Shown: positions 1 through 6,275, counted from the first letter of the stretch. The stretch: 8,190 bases of DNA from Candidatus Sifarchaeum subterraneum (GCA_016292335.1 JAECRX010000116.1:1-8190); one strand, 5' to 3'. The notes: generated by a model from the sequence alone, not told the origin. Translations and numbers: made by a program.

Positions 1-72
1 ATGATAGAATTCAGTATTCCAAAAGGATGTTATGCAACTTCCGTTCTTAGAGAAATTATGAAAGCAGATTAA
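1..72 (+). CDS. truD: tRNA pseudouridine(13) synthase TruD, C-terminal end (partial)
   Basis: This is the last 23 codons of a gene that enters from the left edge and ends in TAA at 70-72. The visible peptide includes FSIPKGCYATSVLREIMK. I recognise this as the conserved C-terminal segment of TruD, where an L/IPKGxYAT-V-LREIMK pattern forms part of the catalytic domain's closing strand and helix. TruD isomerises uridine-13 in tRNAs to pseudouridine. The frame is open to base 1, so the in-frame ATG at position 1 is almost certainly internal. As I recall, truD and pth2 are neighbours in many archaea; here pth2 lies about 6.2 kb downstream on the same strand. The assignment rests on one short motif, but the motif is distinctive. 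Confidence 0.82.
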   Translation: MIEFSIPKGCYATSVLREIMKAD

Positions 73-121
73 CCAAAAAAATTTTACATCCAAGTAGGTT
101 AAATGGGAGAATGATAACGTC

Positions 122-158
122 AAAAAAAATAAAAGAGAACCACTCAAGGGAAGTGGTT
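122..158 (-). terminator. Hairpin plus T-tract terminator of the deacetylase gene
   Basis: A perfect 7-bp inverted repeat, AACCACT (138-144) and AGTGGTT (152-158), has a 7-base loop that contains part of the stop codon (144-146). Read on the minus strand, the stem is followed by a T-rich run over 122-136 that includes eight consecutive T (122-129). This resembles an intrinsic terminator. Archaeal RNA polymerase terminates mainly on T-tracts, so the stem may be auxiliary or may protect the 3' end. In the plus direction no T-tract follows, so it is unlikely to serve truD. Confidence 0.6.
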
Positions 159-1073
159 ATTGCAGAAATATATTTCGACAACTTCATCTGGTAGATCGGT
201 CTTTGTGAGGAATTCACTGATAGTTGTAAACTTTACAAAAGACCTGTTTGCCAATTTTTCTAAAAATTGGAAGAAAGAAGTATAATTATACTCAATTTCC
301 TTTTCTTCTAAATACCTTTGTTCATCCATACTATAGCAAATGTGCCAGGGGTGCATACTTATCATGCAATAACCCCCATTTCTATTTTTAAAGAGTTTAT
401 TGATAGCATATTCGTAAAAATCAATAGATTTTTTTTTCTCAAAAAATTGCCATAGATAAAGATTGAGATGAAATGGCATTTCAGTTATTTTGTAATTTTC
501 CGTCTGAATATAACAGGGAAACAAGGGTGTTTCTATAATTCTGGTTTTGAAACTGTCAGGCCAAACATCGTTAGAGATAGAGAGAGAGGAATCGTAAACG
601 TATTTTTGGTCAACCAGAACATGAAAAGTATCCTTGTTCAATCGTAAATATGGGGCACGAAAGCCCAATGGACGTTTACCTATTATTTTTTCTATCATTT
701 TTGTTGCTGTACCAATTATCTTTTTCTGGGTTGAGTAATTAAGCTTTATTCCAGAATTTATACCAAGTAGATCTTCATGATCCATGCCATGGCATGAAAC
801 CTCATGGAAGAGGATTGAATCTAAAATATCTTCGTTTTCGAAATGTTTTACAAAGTTTCCTTCCATAAAAAGAGTGCATTGAATGTTTTTTTTCTTGAGA
901 AAGGGCATTAAAATTTCTAATCCTTTTATCGTGCCATCATAAAGAACCTTATTTCTGGATGTTTTCTTCTTTCCAACTAAAAAATGATTTACCCCTTCAA
1001 TTTTTCCTTTAACTGGAACTACTGCATCTCTATCTATATCGATTGCCAAGCAAACATACAAGTCATCTGACAA
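144..1073 (-). CDS. Polysaccharide deacetylase (NodB-homology) family protein
   Basis: This is a probable metal-dependent carbohydrate N- or O-deacetylase of the NodB/CE4 superfamily, about 309 residues. Counting from the GTG at 1085, motif 1 is AIDID (Asp16/Asp18), in the first strand where the metal-binding Asp sits. Motif 2 is H-G-M-D-H (His99, His103). Motif 3 is RAPY (143-146), and a late SMHPWH (His245, His248) fits the catalytic histidine motif. The D/H/H metal triad is therefore present. No signal peptide or membrane helix is visible, so the enzyme looks cytosolic, as in sugar-nucleotide or lipid-linked glycan modification. Residues 20-50 are not conserved in any way I recognise, and the substrate is unknown. 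I chose TTG at 1073 because GGTGGG (1081-1086) lies 7 bases upstream. The alternative GTG at 1085 overlaps that ribosome binding site and has none of its own. The gene follows folD by about 100 bases and has its own terminator. Confidence 0.82.
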   Translation of the reverse strand: MSDDLYVCLAIDIDRDAVVPVKGKIEGVNHFLVGKKKTSRNKVLYDGTIKGLEILMPFLKKKNIQCTLFMEGNFVKHFENEDILDSILFHEVSCHGMDHEDLLGINSGIKLNYSTQKKIIGTATKMIEKIIGKRPLGFRAPYLRLNKDTFHVLVDQKYVYDSSLSISNDVWPDSFKTRIIETPLFPCYIQTENYKITEMPFHLNLYLWQFFEKKKSIDFYEYAINKLFKNRNGGYCMISMHPWHICYSMDEQRYLEEKEIEYNYTSFFQFLEKLANRSFVKFTTISEFLTKTDLPDEVVEIYFCNNHFP

Positions 1074-1080
1074 AAATTTA

Positions 1081-1086
1081 CCCACC
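1081..1086 (-). promoter_or_regulatory. Ribosome binding site deciding the deacetylase start
   Basis: GGTGGG on the minus strand is followed after 7 bases by an in-frame TTG at 1073-1071. The same arrangement (GGTG, 7 bases, TTG) precedes the UbiA gene at 6661-6674. This favours TTG 1073 over GTG 1085, which overlaps the motif. Confidence 0.5.
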
Positions 1087-1134
1087 TTTTCGCTTAATTC
1101 TTGTGTCTTCCAGGGAGATACTGCTCTTTTGGCC

Positions 1135-1144
1135 TATTATATTG
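1135..1144 (-). promoter_or_regulatory. Possible TATA box for the deacetylase gene
   Basis: The minus-strand sequence CAATATAATA in the folD-deacetylase gap is a TATA-like element, about 60 bases before the TTG start. It would place a start site near 1112-1115 and a leader of about 40 bases. AT-rich background makes chance matches common, so this is tentative. Confidence 0.25.
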
Positions 1145-1181
1145 ATTTTTCTTTTGCTACCATTGATTTTATTTATTAAAT

Positions 1182-2045
1182 TTATGCATTAATTCCAAAG
1201 AAACATTTTGTAGCTTTTATTGTATTTTGCAAAACCATTGCTATAGTAATCGGACCTACACCACCGGGAACAGGGGAAATCACAGAGGCTACCTCTTTTA
1301 CGTTTTGGAAATCAACATCTCCAACAATTTTTCCATTTTCAAGCCGATTTATTCCAACATCAATAACTACAGCTTCTTTTTTGACCATTTCCTTAGTTAT
1401 TAAAAATGGTTTACCAACAGCTACAATCAATATATCTGCCTGTTTCGTATGATCTGATAGATTTTTAGTTTCAATGTGACAAAGAGTTACTGTTGCCCAT
1501 TTTTCCAGCAACATTAAAGCCATTGGTTTGCCTACAATATAGCTCGAACCGACAACCACCGCGTTTTTTCCTTTAATTTTCACACCTGCTCTATTTAACA
1601 ATTCCATTACCCCCAAAGGTGTACAGGGAGCAAACTTCGCACTACCAGCCACTAAATTGCCCATGTTCACAGGATTAAGACCATCTACATCCTTCTCTGG
1701 TAAAATCTTTGCTAAAACTTCTTTTTCATCTATGTGGGATGGTAAGGGGAGTTGAACTAAAATGCCATGAATTTCCTCTTTTTCGTTTAACTTATGAATC
1801 AATTGAATTAGTTCTTCATTATTAGTGTCCTCTGAGAGTTTGTAAACTTCTGAATAGATCCCCACTTTTTCGCAAGATCTTTGTTTTAACTTCACATAAG
1901 TTTCAGAAGCAGGATCTCCACCCAACAGTATTGTAGCTAGTCCAGGTGTAACGCGATATCTCTCCCTTAACTGTTCGATTTCGTTTATTAAATCAGCTTG
2001 AATATCGCTAGCTATCTTTCGACCATCAAGAACAAAAGCGGTCAT
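1182..2045 (-). CDS. folD: Bifunctional methylenetetrahydrofolate dehydrogenase / methenyltetrahydrofolate cyclohydrolase
   Basis: FolD interconverts 5,10-methylene-, 5,10-methenyl- and 10-formyl-tetrahydrofolate in the cytosol, feeding purine and other C1 pathways. The 287-residue length is normal. The N-terminal catalytic domain has YVKLK (Tyr50, Lys54, the YxxxK catalytic pair), VQLPLP with Gln98, and KDVDGLNP with Asp121. The C-terminal Rossmann domain has GSSYIVGKP (166-174), ATVTLCH (184-190), IDVGIN (228-233) and the signature PVPGGVGPIT (259-268). The human NADP-phosphate-contacting Arg173 position is Ser167 here (E. coli has Ala), so cofactor preference is open. The ATG start at 2045 is supported by GGTGA at 2055-2059 with 9-base spacing. 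FolD in an archaeon implies tetrahydrofolate rather than only methanopterin chemistry; many archaeal folD genes are thought to have been acquired from bacteria. No folate-linked neighbour is seen. Confidence 0.97.
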   Translation of the reverse strand: MTAFVLDGRKIASDIQADLINEIEQLRERYRVTPGLATILLGGDPASETYVKLKQRSCEKVGIYSEVYKLSEDTNNEELIQLIHKLNEKEEIHGILVQLPLPSHIDEKEVLAKILPEKDVDGLNPVNMGNLVAGSAKFAPCTPLGVMELLNRAGVKIKGKNAVVVGSSYIVGKPMALMLLEKWATVTLCHIETKNLSDHTKQADILIVAVGKPFLITKEMVKKEAVVIDVGINRLENGKIVGDVDFQNVKEVASVISPVPGGVGPITIAMVLQNTIKATKCFFGINA

Positions 2046-2182
2046 TTTAAAATTTCACCAATTAATTCTAATGTTTATCAGAGGCAATCCCCATAAAAGG
2101 TAAATAATTGCTAGTATTTGAATATTACGCATGAGAAATGTCTAAATTGTCGGGTAAGAAATCAAATGAATGCAAGTCACGG

Positions 2183-2206
2183 ATAAATATTTAGATACAT
2201 ATTTAT
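2183..2206. promoter_or_regulatory. Spaced AT-rich palindrome, possible operator or TATA region of the cupin gene
   Basis: ATAAATAT (2183-2190) and its exact reverse complement ATATTTAT (2199-2206) flank the 8-base spacer TTAGATAC. The right arm resembles an archaeal TATA box. A dimeric regulator bound here would block a plus-strand promoter. Pure A/T arms in an AT-rich intergenic region can arise by chance, so the call is weak. Confidence 0.25.
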
Positions 2207-2314
2207 TTTCCAATTATGACACTATCATATAGGGAGAAAATGAAATAAATATAAGGAGAGTATCATTTAAAGCCGTAACATAGACATGAACAGAAAAAAG
2301 CAGATGAACATAAA

Positions 2315-2321
2315 GGAGGAG
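2315..2321 (+). promoter_or_regulatory. Ribosome binding site deciding the cupin start
   Basis: GGAGGAG lies 6 bases before the in-frame GTG at 2328. The earlier in-frame ATGs (2286 and 2304) have no ribosome binding site at a usable distance; the nearest, AAGGAGAG, ends about 28 bases before 2286. Confidence 0.65.
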
Positions 2322-2327
2322 ACCCTG

Positions 2328-2657
2328 GTGATCATAAAGAATATTGAGGAAAATCTGGGAAAAAAAGATGGAACAAAAAGATTAGTTGGATTATGGGATT
2401 CAATTCTCTTAGTTGGGCAGGGAACAATGCCGCATTTCCATGAAACAACGGAGGAAATATATTACATAATTTCCGGGCAGGGACTTATGACTATCGATGG
2501 AGAAACAGAGTTGGTAGATGAAGGAGATATTGTTTATATCCCCTCAAATAAGGTTCATACCATTCGACAGACGGGTAACCTTCCGCTTCGTTTTATCACG
2601 GTTTCAATTGATATTCATGAAAAGTTGCGCAAGCCATCACAAAATCACTATATTTAG
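2328..2657 (+). CDS. Small single-domain cupin protein
   Basis: This is a conserved-barrel cupin of 109 residues from GTG 2328 (123 from ATG 2286). Numbering from 2286, cupin motif 1 is G-T-M-P-H-F-H with His50 and His52, then Glu56/57 and G64. Motif 2 is GDIVYIPSNKVH with Pro86 and His91. The full 3-His/1-Glu metal site is therefore present, and the fold fills the whole protein. Such small cupins act as isomerases, dioxygenases, sugar-binding or ligand-sensing proteins; nothing here distinguishes these, and no DNA-binding domain is attached. The product would begin V/M-I-I-K-N-I-E, a typical first strand of this family, which supports the GTG start together with its strong ribosome binding site. 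The gene stands alone: folD is divergent and the PLD gene convergent. The ligand is unknown. Confidence 0.88.
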   Translation: MIIKNIEENLGKKDGTKRLVGLWDSILLVGQGTMPHFHETTEEIYYIISGQGLMTIDGETELVDEGDIVYIPSNKVHTIRQTGNLPLRFITVSIDIHEKLRKPSQNHYI

Positions 2658-2659
2658 CA

Positions 2660-2665
2660 TTTTTT
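2660..2665 (+). terminator. Oligo-T tract after the cupin gene
   Basis: A run of six T, 3 bases after the cupin stop codon and followed by AATTTAAAT, fits archaeal oligo-T termination. No stem precedes it. A second T5 run occurs near 2740. Confidence 0.35.
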
Positions 2666-2786
2666 AATTTAAATCGAACAAAAAGGTCTTATTATTAGCT
2701 ATTTGGATTTTTGTAATCTGTAACTGCTATTGAAAATCTTTTTAAATGAGGTACAAGAGCACGAATGATAAAATAACTTAAGAGGG

Positions 2787-2830
2787 AAAATAAAAAATAA
2801 GAATGGATATTGTCAAAAGAAATATCCATT
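2787..2830 (-). terminator. Hairpin plus T-tract terminator of the PLD gene
   Basis: A perfect 10-bp inverted repeat, AATGGATATT (2802-2811) and AATATCCATT (2821-2830), has a 9-base loop. The upstream arm starts at the last base of the stop codon (2830-2832, minus). On the minus strand it is followed by the T-rich stretch TTATTTTTTATTTT (2787-2800). The cupin transcript approaching from the other side would also meet this stem, but without a T-tract. Confidence 0.7.
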
Positions 2831-4140
2831 TAATGGTGTTTTTTCTTCCGCATAGATATAGTTATCAGCGCTACAATAGGAAGCAGACCAAGAAGTATTG
2901 TGCCAAGACATAAACCCTCGACTTCTCCGCCAGTTTCTTCCTCAATAGTAGTTTCACCGCTCACTATTTCAGCATTTTGCCAATCCCATGTGAATACTTG
3001 AGCGAAATATGATGCGATATCACTATTATAAATGATTACACCCGCCTCTCTGTTTTCATTAGCAGCTTCATTGGACCAATTGATACTTGAGATCAAAACG
3101 ATCTCTCCATCAACGATAATGCCTTTGTTATGACAATATTCAAAAACGCTACTAGAATACGCAATTTCAATTCCTTTAGATGCCATCAAATTAGCGGAAT
3201 CTTCCGCACCGGACGGTTTTTTATCAATAATTACTTTAACTGTAACTCCACGATCAACTGCATCGATCAATTCATCTAAAAACTCGTTTGAACCGCTGTC
3301 CCATTTAGTTTTTATGTAGGCTTGCTGAACATAAATTGTGCTTGTTGCAGACTGTAAGATCTGTTTTATCGCAGAAACGTCGTTGTCAGGTGAAACAATT
3401 GGCTGAATTTCCATGCTTCCCGTGAATTTCTTTGAGGTAAAAGGATGTGAATAGCTTCCTTTAGAAACTTTAGCCGAAAAGGACCCTTCATCATCATCTT
3501 CTGGAACGTAGGGCGTAGCTATTGTCATATCATTATTAAAGACTTGGAGAAAATAGTTGACTATGTCATTGTTCTTTATCATTACACCCCATTCTCGATT
3601 TCCGTAACTTGGATCTTTCGGAATGCTTGTTTTCGCCCAATTCGCACTCTGGACAAGGACAACCTCGCGATCGACAATAATGTATTTTGCATGAGTGAAG
3701 TCATATGCGTTTGAGGAGAGATATAAATTTACATTTGTAGCACCAGCGTTATCTGCAGCTTTTGATAGATTATATAAGGCACCTCTTGTATATGATGATT
3801 CAAATCCTGATGCATGACGGTAGGAAACAATCACATTTATTACCATGGAGGGATTTCTTTCCATTGCATTGTTTAACTCTTTCAGAATAAATCCGTTGCT
3901 AATTGCATAAATACATACATCAATTTCCTCATCCGCATCTTGAAGAGCAGCTATTGTAACACTGAAGCTAGAATCTGGGGACGTATATGCTGTGACCTCC
4001 ATACTACCAGAATATTTTGTGGCTGGAAAGTTACTAAATGTGCTAACATTGGTATTGGTAATAGTAGCTGTTGGTGGTGCAAAAATAGTGACAATGAATA
4101 GCAGCGTTAGCGTTGTTACAATTAGGCTTTCCTTTCTCAT
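2830..4140 (-). CDS. Exported, membrane-anchored protein with two phospholipase D (HKD) domains
   Basis: This 436-residue protein contains a tandem pair of PLD-superfamily phosphodiesterase domains. Residues 6-25 form a hydrophobic signal peptide. The linker and the Ser/Thr-rich start follow. HKD1 is H150-x-K152-x4-D157 with QSAN at 164-167, and HKD2 is H337-x-K339-x4-D344 with SSIN at 351-354. Each half ends in NRE(W/A)GV (181-186, 363-368) and begins with a K-Y/F-S/T-GSME element (42-48, 238-244), so the two halves are an internal duplication. An acidic linker (213-219) joins them. Residues 409-429 form a C-terminal membrane helix followed by RKKKHH, so the catalytic part should face outside. 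The superfamily includes phospholipases, cardiolipin synthases and nucleases; the substrate cannot be told from the sequence, and nuclease or lipid hydrolase are both possible. The ATG at 4140 has AAAGGTGA 6 bases upstream. It is a single-gene unit with its own terminator, divergent from the next gene. Confidence 0.88.
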   Translation of the reverse strand: MRKESLIVTTLTLLFIVTIFAPPTATITNTNVSTFSNFPATKYSGSMEVTAYTSPDSSFSVTIAALQDADEEIDVCIYAISNGFILKELNNAMERNPSMVINVIVSYRHASGFESSYTRGALYNLSKAADNAGATNVNLYLSSNAYDFTHAKYIIVDREVVLVQSANWAKTSIPKDPSYGNREWGVMIKNNDIVNYFLQVFNNDMTIATPYVPEDDDEGSFSAKVSKGSYSHPFTSKKFTGSMEIQPIVSPDNDVSAIKQILQSATSTIYVQQAYIKTKWDSGSNEFLDELIDAVDRGVTVKVIIDKKPSGAEDSANLMASKGIEIAYSSSVFEYCHNKGIIVDGEIVLISSINWSNEAANENREAGVIIYNSDIASYFAQVFTWDWQNAEIVSGETTIEEETGGEVEGLCLGTILLGLLPIVALITISMRKKKHH

Positions 4141-4229
4141 TTATTCTCACCTTTATTGAATAAGTAAATATGAGCAAAACTTAAGTCTATTTCGATGACT
4201 CCTAAACGATCCATTAAAAAAGAAACGAT

Positions 4230-4238
4230 GGAGGTGAT
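4230..4238 (+). promoter_or_regulatory. Full-length Shine-Dalgarno sequence before the 159-residue gene
   Basis: GGAGGTGAT is complementary over nine bases to the usual archaeal 16S rRNA 3' end (AUCACCUCC). It suggests efficient initiation at ATG 4242 (3 bases beyond the motif) rather than at ATG 4239, which directly abuts it. Confidence 0.7.
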
Positions 4239-4241
4239 ATG

Positions 4242-4721
4242 ATGGCCAAAGAGTTAAAATACGAATTTTCAAGCCAAGAACAGATCAATAAGTGTTTAAA
4301 TTGTTTAAAAACTAAAATGGATATAATATCTGAAGAAATGGAGGAAAGTGGCGGCCTCAAAATTAAATCACCCTCCAGATCTTTGATATTATTAGTTCTT
4401 CCAACTTTTACTGAAGAACAAAAACTTACAATATTTGTACAGGCCACTACAACAGACAAAGATGCTGAAACAATTGTAAAGACATGTTTTGGAAAACCGA
4501 AATCAGAAAGAAAGCTCGCTCCATCAATTTTAGAAATATCAAAGGCTATCATTCAGTCTAGTAAACAGAACCTAGATTTATTATCGGAAGATGTATGCGA
4601 AAGATTTGGATTGAATCCAAAACAATTTGATCGATATAGAAAAATGATTGATCAGTCTGCCTCAATGCCTGGAGCACTATCAGAAGTAAAAATGGCTGCA
4701 GAGAAATTAAAAAAGTTATAA
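4242..4721 (+). CDS. Unrecognised conserved-looking alpha/beta protein
   Basis: I do not recognise this 159-residue protein. No signal peptide or membrane helix is visible. The pattern suggests a short strand (KELKYEF), a helix carrying C-x-x-C (CLNC, residues about 18-21), then two or three strands (KIKS, LILLVLP, LTIFVQAT) and a helix around KDAETIVKTCFG. The C-terminal 75 residues look wholly helical and charged, ending in AAEKLKKL. Only one CxxC pair is present, so a zinc site is doubtful. The ATG at 4242 is chosen over the ATG at 4239 from ribosome-binding-site spacing. The gene is divergent from the PLD gene with about 100 bases between, and convergent with the reductase gene 35 bases after its stop. 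It stands alone, so context gives no function. That it is real is supported by the strong ribosome binding site and consistent codon use. Confidence 0.75.
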   Translation: MAKELKYEFSSQEQINKCLNCLKTKMDIISEEMEESGGLKIKSPSRSLILLVLPTFTEEQKLTIFVQATTTDKDAETIVKTCFGKPKSERKLAPSILEISKAIIQSSKQNLDLLSEDVCERFGLNPKQFDRYRKMIDQSASMPGALSEVKMAAEKLKKL

Positions 4722-4745
4722 AATGTCCCTATCAGCACAAGATAC

Positions 4746-4751
4746 TTTTTT
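4746..4751 (+). terminator. Oligo-T tract after the 159-residue gene
   Basis: Six T's lie 24 bases after the stop codon, in the short gap between two convergent genes. No stable stem precedes them. It is a plausible archaeal T-tract terminator. Confidence 0.3.
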
Positions 4752-4756
4752 ATCAA

Positions 4757-5989
4757 TTAAGAAGATATCAACGAATCAAAAATTGCCGAAATCAAAGTTA
4801 GAACAACCCTAGGGTGCCTTAAAGTAGATCTAATTACGTGGGATTGCATGTCAATATCCCCTTTTTCTTCTATTTCTTCAACTAGATTATATTTCTTCAC
4901 TGTGTCAAATAATTTATCTATGCTTTTATCAGAAAATCTGTCTATTGTTTTCCTAAGTAAAAGCATTGCAGAAAACTCCTTTCCTAAGGCCCTTCTACAT
5001 AATCCCTCGTATTGTTTTATAATTTTTTCAGAGGTATCATTCTCTCGAACAGCTTTCGCTGCTATGTATCCTGCATAAAGGGCAGACAAGCCTCCTGTTA
5101 TCACCCCACCTCCTGTGGTAGGTTTTGTTTGACCTGCAGCATCGCCTACAGACACAAAACTGTCAGTAAAAGTCTTTTTAGGTGGACCTCCGAGGGGGAT
5201 CATACTCGCAGAAAGTTCGCGTATAATCGCTTTTTTCAGTCTTTCAGAAACAAGAGGATTTTTTTTAACAAAAAACTTCAGCAGTTTGCCAGCATTTCTT
5301 TTATTAGCCGCAAGTCCGACTTTTGCAAAGCCTTCTCTTTGTGGAATGATCCATGCAAAAAAACCAGGGGCAACATTTTTTCCAAAATAAATTTCTACAA
5401 AATTTGAATCAATATCATAGACATTTGCCATTTCATACTGAACAGCTACTACTTTCTTTGAAGGATCAGGAAGAGGCAACCTTGTTTGGCGTAATAATCT
5501 TGCTGTATGGCCTTCAGCATCTATAACAATATCCGCTTTTATTTTAAAAGTATCCTTTTTTCTTGTTTTGCCATACACACCTTCGATCTTGCCATTTTTT
5601 TGGATGAATCCCTCAATTTTGGAGTTTAACATTATCTCTGTGCCTTTCTTTTTTGCTTTAGATGCAACCCATTTGTCATACTCCCTTCTATCTACAACAT
5701 ATGCTTGTACTTCATTTCTTTCTACAGAAAAATGCTTACCTGATGGAGAAAAAAAATGGGCACCTTTAATACTTTTATTCTCTATAGCTTTTGAAGGGGG
5801 GGTGACACCAATTCTTTTCAACCCTTTAACACTTAGTAGACCAGCACAGTGTGCTGGAATTCCAATTTCAGGGTGTTCTTCAGCTATAATAACTTTCAAG
5901 CCTTTTTTTGCTGCCGAAAAAGCAGCCATTGACCCATTAGGACCTGCTCCTATTACAACAACATCTGTTTCTAATAGATTATCTTTCAT
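4757..5989 (-). CDS. Geranylgeranyl reductase family FAD-dependent oxidoreductase
   Basis: This flavoprotein belongs to the family that saturates geranylgeranyl chains of archaeal ether lipids (digeranylgeranylglycerophospholipid reductase) and related isoprenoids. At 410 residues it has the usual length. The N-terminal FAD-binding Rossmann motif is GAGPNG (14-19), followed by an acidic end of strand 2 (Glu37/38). The conserved P-x-x-C-A-G motif lies at 45-50 (Cys48). DAEG at 157-160, the substrate-cavity element FFAWIIP (210-216) and the second FAD motif GDAAGQTKPTTGGG (282-295) follow in order. The C-terminal third is helical, as usual. Start ATG 5989 has only the purine-rich AAAAGGG upstream. 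Reduction of membrane lipids is the likely role, near or at the membrane. Related enzymes act on menaquinone or bacteriochlorophyll side chains, so the substrate is inferred. The UbiA gene downstream of the divergent promoter could act earlier in the same pathway. Confidence 0.9.
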   Translation of the reverse strand: MKDNLLETDVVVIGAGPNGSMAAFSAAKKGLKVIIAEEHPEIGIPAHCAGLLSVKGLKRIGVTPPSKAIENKSIKGAHFFSPSGKHFSVERNEVQAYVVDRREYDKWVASKAKKKGTEIMLNSKIEGFIQKNGKIEGVYGKTRKKDTFKIKADIVIDAEGHTARLLRQTRLPLPDPSKKVVAVQYEMANVYDIDSNFVEIYFGKNVAPGFFAWIIPQREGFAKVGLAANKRNAGKLLKFFVKKNPLVSERLKKAIIRELSASMIPLGGPPKKTFTDSFVSVGDAAGQTKPTTGGGVITGGLSALYAGYIAAKAVRENDTSEKIIKQYEGLCRRALGKEFSAMLLLRKTIDRFSDKSIDKLFDTVKKYNLVEEIEEKGDIDMQSHVIRSTLRHPRVVLTLISAIFDSLISS

Positions 5990-6032
5990 GAATTTTCCCT
6001 TTTCAGATTTGAATCATGGAAATAATTATCAA

Positions 6033-6046
6033 GATATTAAATAAAC
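6033..6046 (-). promoter_or_regulatory. Possible TATA box for the reductase gene
   Basis: The minus-strand GTTTATTTAATATC, ending 43 bases before the ATG, is the best TATA-like element in the divergent gap. It would give a start site near 6010 and a leader of roughly 20 bases. It is tentative in such AT-rich sequence. Confidence 0.3.
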
Positions 6047-6052
6047 TGATCA

Positions 6053-6060
6053 CAATATAA
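6053..6060 (+). promoter_or_regulatory. Possible TATA box for the small gene-pth2-UbiA cluster
   Basis: CAATATAA lies about 26-30 bases before ATG 6087. A start site 25 bases downstream of the box would fall at about 6083, giving a nearly leaderless message beginning at that ATG. This is the main reason for preferring ATG 6087 over GTG 6069, which lies too close to the box. Confidence 0.3.
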
Positions 6061-6086
6061 TTTACAATGTGAAAAATGTGCGGAAT

Positions 6087-6275
6087 ATGGATTCTAAGCT
6101 TAATATTTACGAATATTCAATATCTCGCATGTTCATAAAGGAATATATGAAAAGAATGCTTCTAACAATTGATAAAGAGTTGAAAGATCCATTTACAGTT
6201 GAAAGTTTTGGACAAGCATACCAAAGGAGTGAATATCAAAAAGGAGAATACTTAGAATTTATAGGGGGGGAATGA
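6087..6275 (+). CDS. Small charged protein of unknown function, in frame with pth2
   Basis: I do not recognise this 62-residue protein (68 if begun at GTG 6069). It starts MDSKLNIYEYSI, has a hydrophobic-then-basic segment around MFIKEYMKRMLL and ends YLEFIGGE. No signal peptide or clear motif is visible, and a mostly helical fold is likely. Its TGA stop (6273-6275) is directly followed by the GTG start of pth2 in the same frame, so the two are translationally coupled. Neither possible start has a ribosome binding site; ATG 6087 suits a leaderless transcript from the TATA-like box at 6053. Codon use is like that of its neighbours, and there are no internal stops. It could be a genuine small protein, or an N-terminal part of a once longer Pth2. 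Confidence 0.5.
   Translation: MDSKLNIYEYSISRMFIKEYMKRMLLTIDKELKDPFTVESFGQAYQRSEYQKGEYLEFIGGE

Larger units (their letters stand above)
2046..2327. other. Intergenic region between divergent folD and cupin genes
   Basis: These 282 bases separate the folD start (minus) from the preferred cupin start (plus). They hold the promoters of both genes, the folD ribosome binding site (2055-2059), a spaced palindrome at 2183-2206 and a purine-rich AAGGAGAG around 2251-2258. The only plus-strand reading frames opening here before the cupin frame are about ten codons or shorter, for example the ATG near 2217. I find no tRNA-like or snoRNA-box structure. Confidence 0.6.

Noticed and set aside
73..137. 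Gap after truD, searched for an RNA gene or small ORF
   Set aside because: It holds only A-rich sequence and the deacetylase T-tract; an AATGATAA motif resembles a box C but no matching box D or guide layout follows.
4214..4552. 112-codon open frame on the minus strand
   Set aside because: It lies antisense to most of the first half of the 159-residue gene, which has the strong ribosome binding site; its product is Ser/Leu-rich and matches nothing.
5568..6044. 158-codon plus-strand open frame
   Set aside because: It is the antisense shadow of the reductase-family gene, whose FAD and PxxCxG motifs lie in the minus strand here. The same holds for the frames at 4848-5078 and 5012-5407.
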